Source: Candidatus Omnitrophota bacterium (GTDB taxonomy: Bacteria; Hinthialibacterota; Hinthialibacteria; Hinthialibacterales; JAKPRU01). Taken from it: DNA of 6,185 nucleotides. The stretch covers positions 1 to 6,185 of the forward strand of contig JAKPRU010000475.1 of assembly GCA_029557025.1 (NCBI GenBank), given 5' to 3'. Of this stretch, positions 5,968-6,185 are shown piece after piece (within the stretch, counting starts at the first letter, position 1; each line of letters starts with the position of its first letter). Both the position numbers and the translations under genes were made by a program. Under the pieces are notes generated by a model. It searched no databases. It was given only the letters and a program-made list of their open reading frames with translations, and was not told the origin of the DNA.

Positions 5968-6044
5968 CCTTTCCTCCGAATGTCCCCGGTTGGGACACCC
6001 GAATCTTCATCCAAAGGTGGGTCGATTTCCGAGCGGACTGTGCA
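5951..6044 (-). mobile_element. IS21-type left end upstream of the broken istA (copy B)
   Basis: This is the inverted partner of 5035-5125, with eight mismatches in 91 bases, six of them transitions. It carries a perfect TGTCCC-N5-GGGACA palindrome (5981-5997), the GGAGG ribosome binding site and the first istA codons. Read on the minus strand, similarity may begin at TG (6044-6043), the dinucleotide typical of IS21-family termini. Exact ends cannot be fixed from one window. Confidence 0.62.
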
Positions 6045-6185
6045 CAGCGATTCCGCAACATGGATATTTTTGATGCTCTAACCGTTGGCGCCATATTGAG
6101 TCAGGTGGGAATCTCGAAATGGAAGCAGATTCGCCTTCGAGATTTCCTCGTGCATTGGGTGTGAAACTGGTATATAATATAAGTA
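6042..6185. other. Right-edge intergenic region with long inverted repeat and TATAAT
   Basis: No coding sequence is recognised. GGGAATCTCGAA (6107-6118) and TTCGAGATTTCC (6136-6147) form a 12-bp stem (one G-U pair) around a 17-nt loop, with no T-run after it. TATAAT at 6173-6178, within TATATAAT and preceded by TGG, is a good -10 on the plus strand but has no clear -35. It may be the promoter of a gene beyond the window, with the inverted repeat as an upstream operator. Confidence 0.4.

Noticed and set aside
5724..6164. 146-codon plus-strand open frame opposite the istA remnant
   Set aside because: The opposite strand carries clear IstA similarity; this frame is its antisense shadow.

Overview
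The window is ordinary bacterial chromosome on its left two thirds and a decayed mobile-element junction on its right third. No rRNA or tRNA gene is visible, so the lineage is uncertain. Two genes give hints. One is an EF-G paralogue with a strongly divergent domain IV, a type of duplicate seen in spirochaetes, planctomycetes, deltaproteobacteria and related lineages. The other is a TrpRS carrying the four-cysteine iron-sulfur pattern described in Thermotoga maritima. With a radical SAM enzyme and an NAD(P)H-FMN-reductase-type flavoprotein, these suggest an anaerobic or low-oxygen, probably uncultured bacterium of moderately high GC. This is inference, not a taxonomic call.

Layout. 1-1647 (+) is the C-terminal four fifths of an EF-G-like translational GTPase that enters from outside the left edge. 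It converges with a radical SAM/SPASM-like enzyme at 1674-2882 (-), leaving 26 bp between the stops. A 271-bp divergent intergenic region follows. It holds a putative promoter for the radical SAM gene, a REP-like hairpin (3013-3034), an imperfect 20-nt tandem repeat (3048-3080) and a TATAAT box for the next gene. 3154-3801 (+) is a flavodoxin-fold flavoprotein. After a 168-bp gap, which may hold a small leader ORF with a Trp codon next to a hairpin, 3970-4977 (+) is trpS.

From 4978 to the right edge there is no intact gene. Two inverted copies of about 91 bp (5035-5125 and 5951-6041, 83/91 identical by hand alignment) face each other. Each contains the ribosome binding site and first codons of an IS21-type istA gene. 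The right copy leads into a broken istA (5967 down to about 5562, with two frameshifts and one amber codon) that stops at the first catalytic Asp. The left copy is cut after about 8-12 codons. Between them lie an AGATCT hairpin, a purine-rich tract ending in a canonical G-quadruplex motif (5308-5329), and the C-terminal end of an SGNH/GDSL-type hydrolase (5330-5554). The right edge has a 12-bp inverted repeat followed by TATAAT, perhaps the start of a gene outside the window.

The intact genes do not form one pathway: two serve translation (the EF-G paralogue and TrpRS), and two are redox or radical enzymes of unknown substrate. I do not see a convincing new multi-gene system. The items most worth a second look are the Fe-S TrpRS with its possible Trp-codon leader, the domain IV of the EF-G paralogue, and the inverted IS21 ends flanking a foreign gene fragment and a G4 tract.
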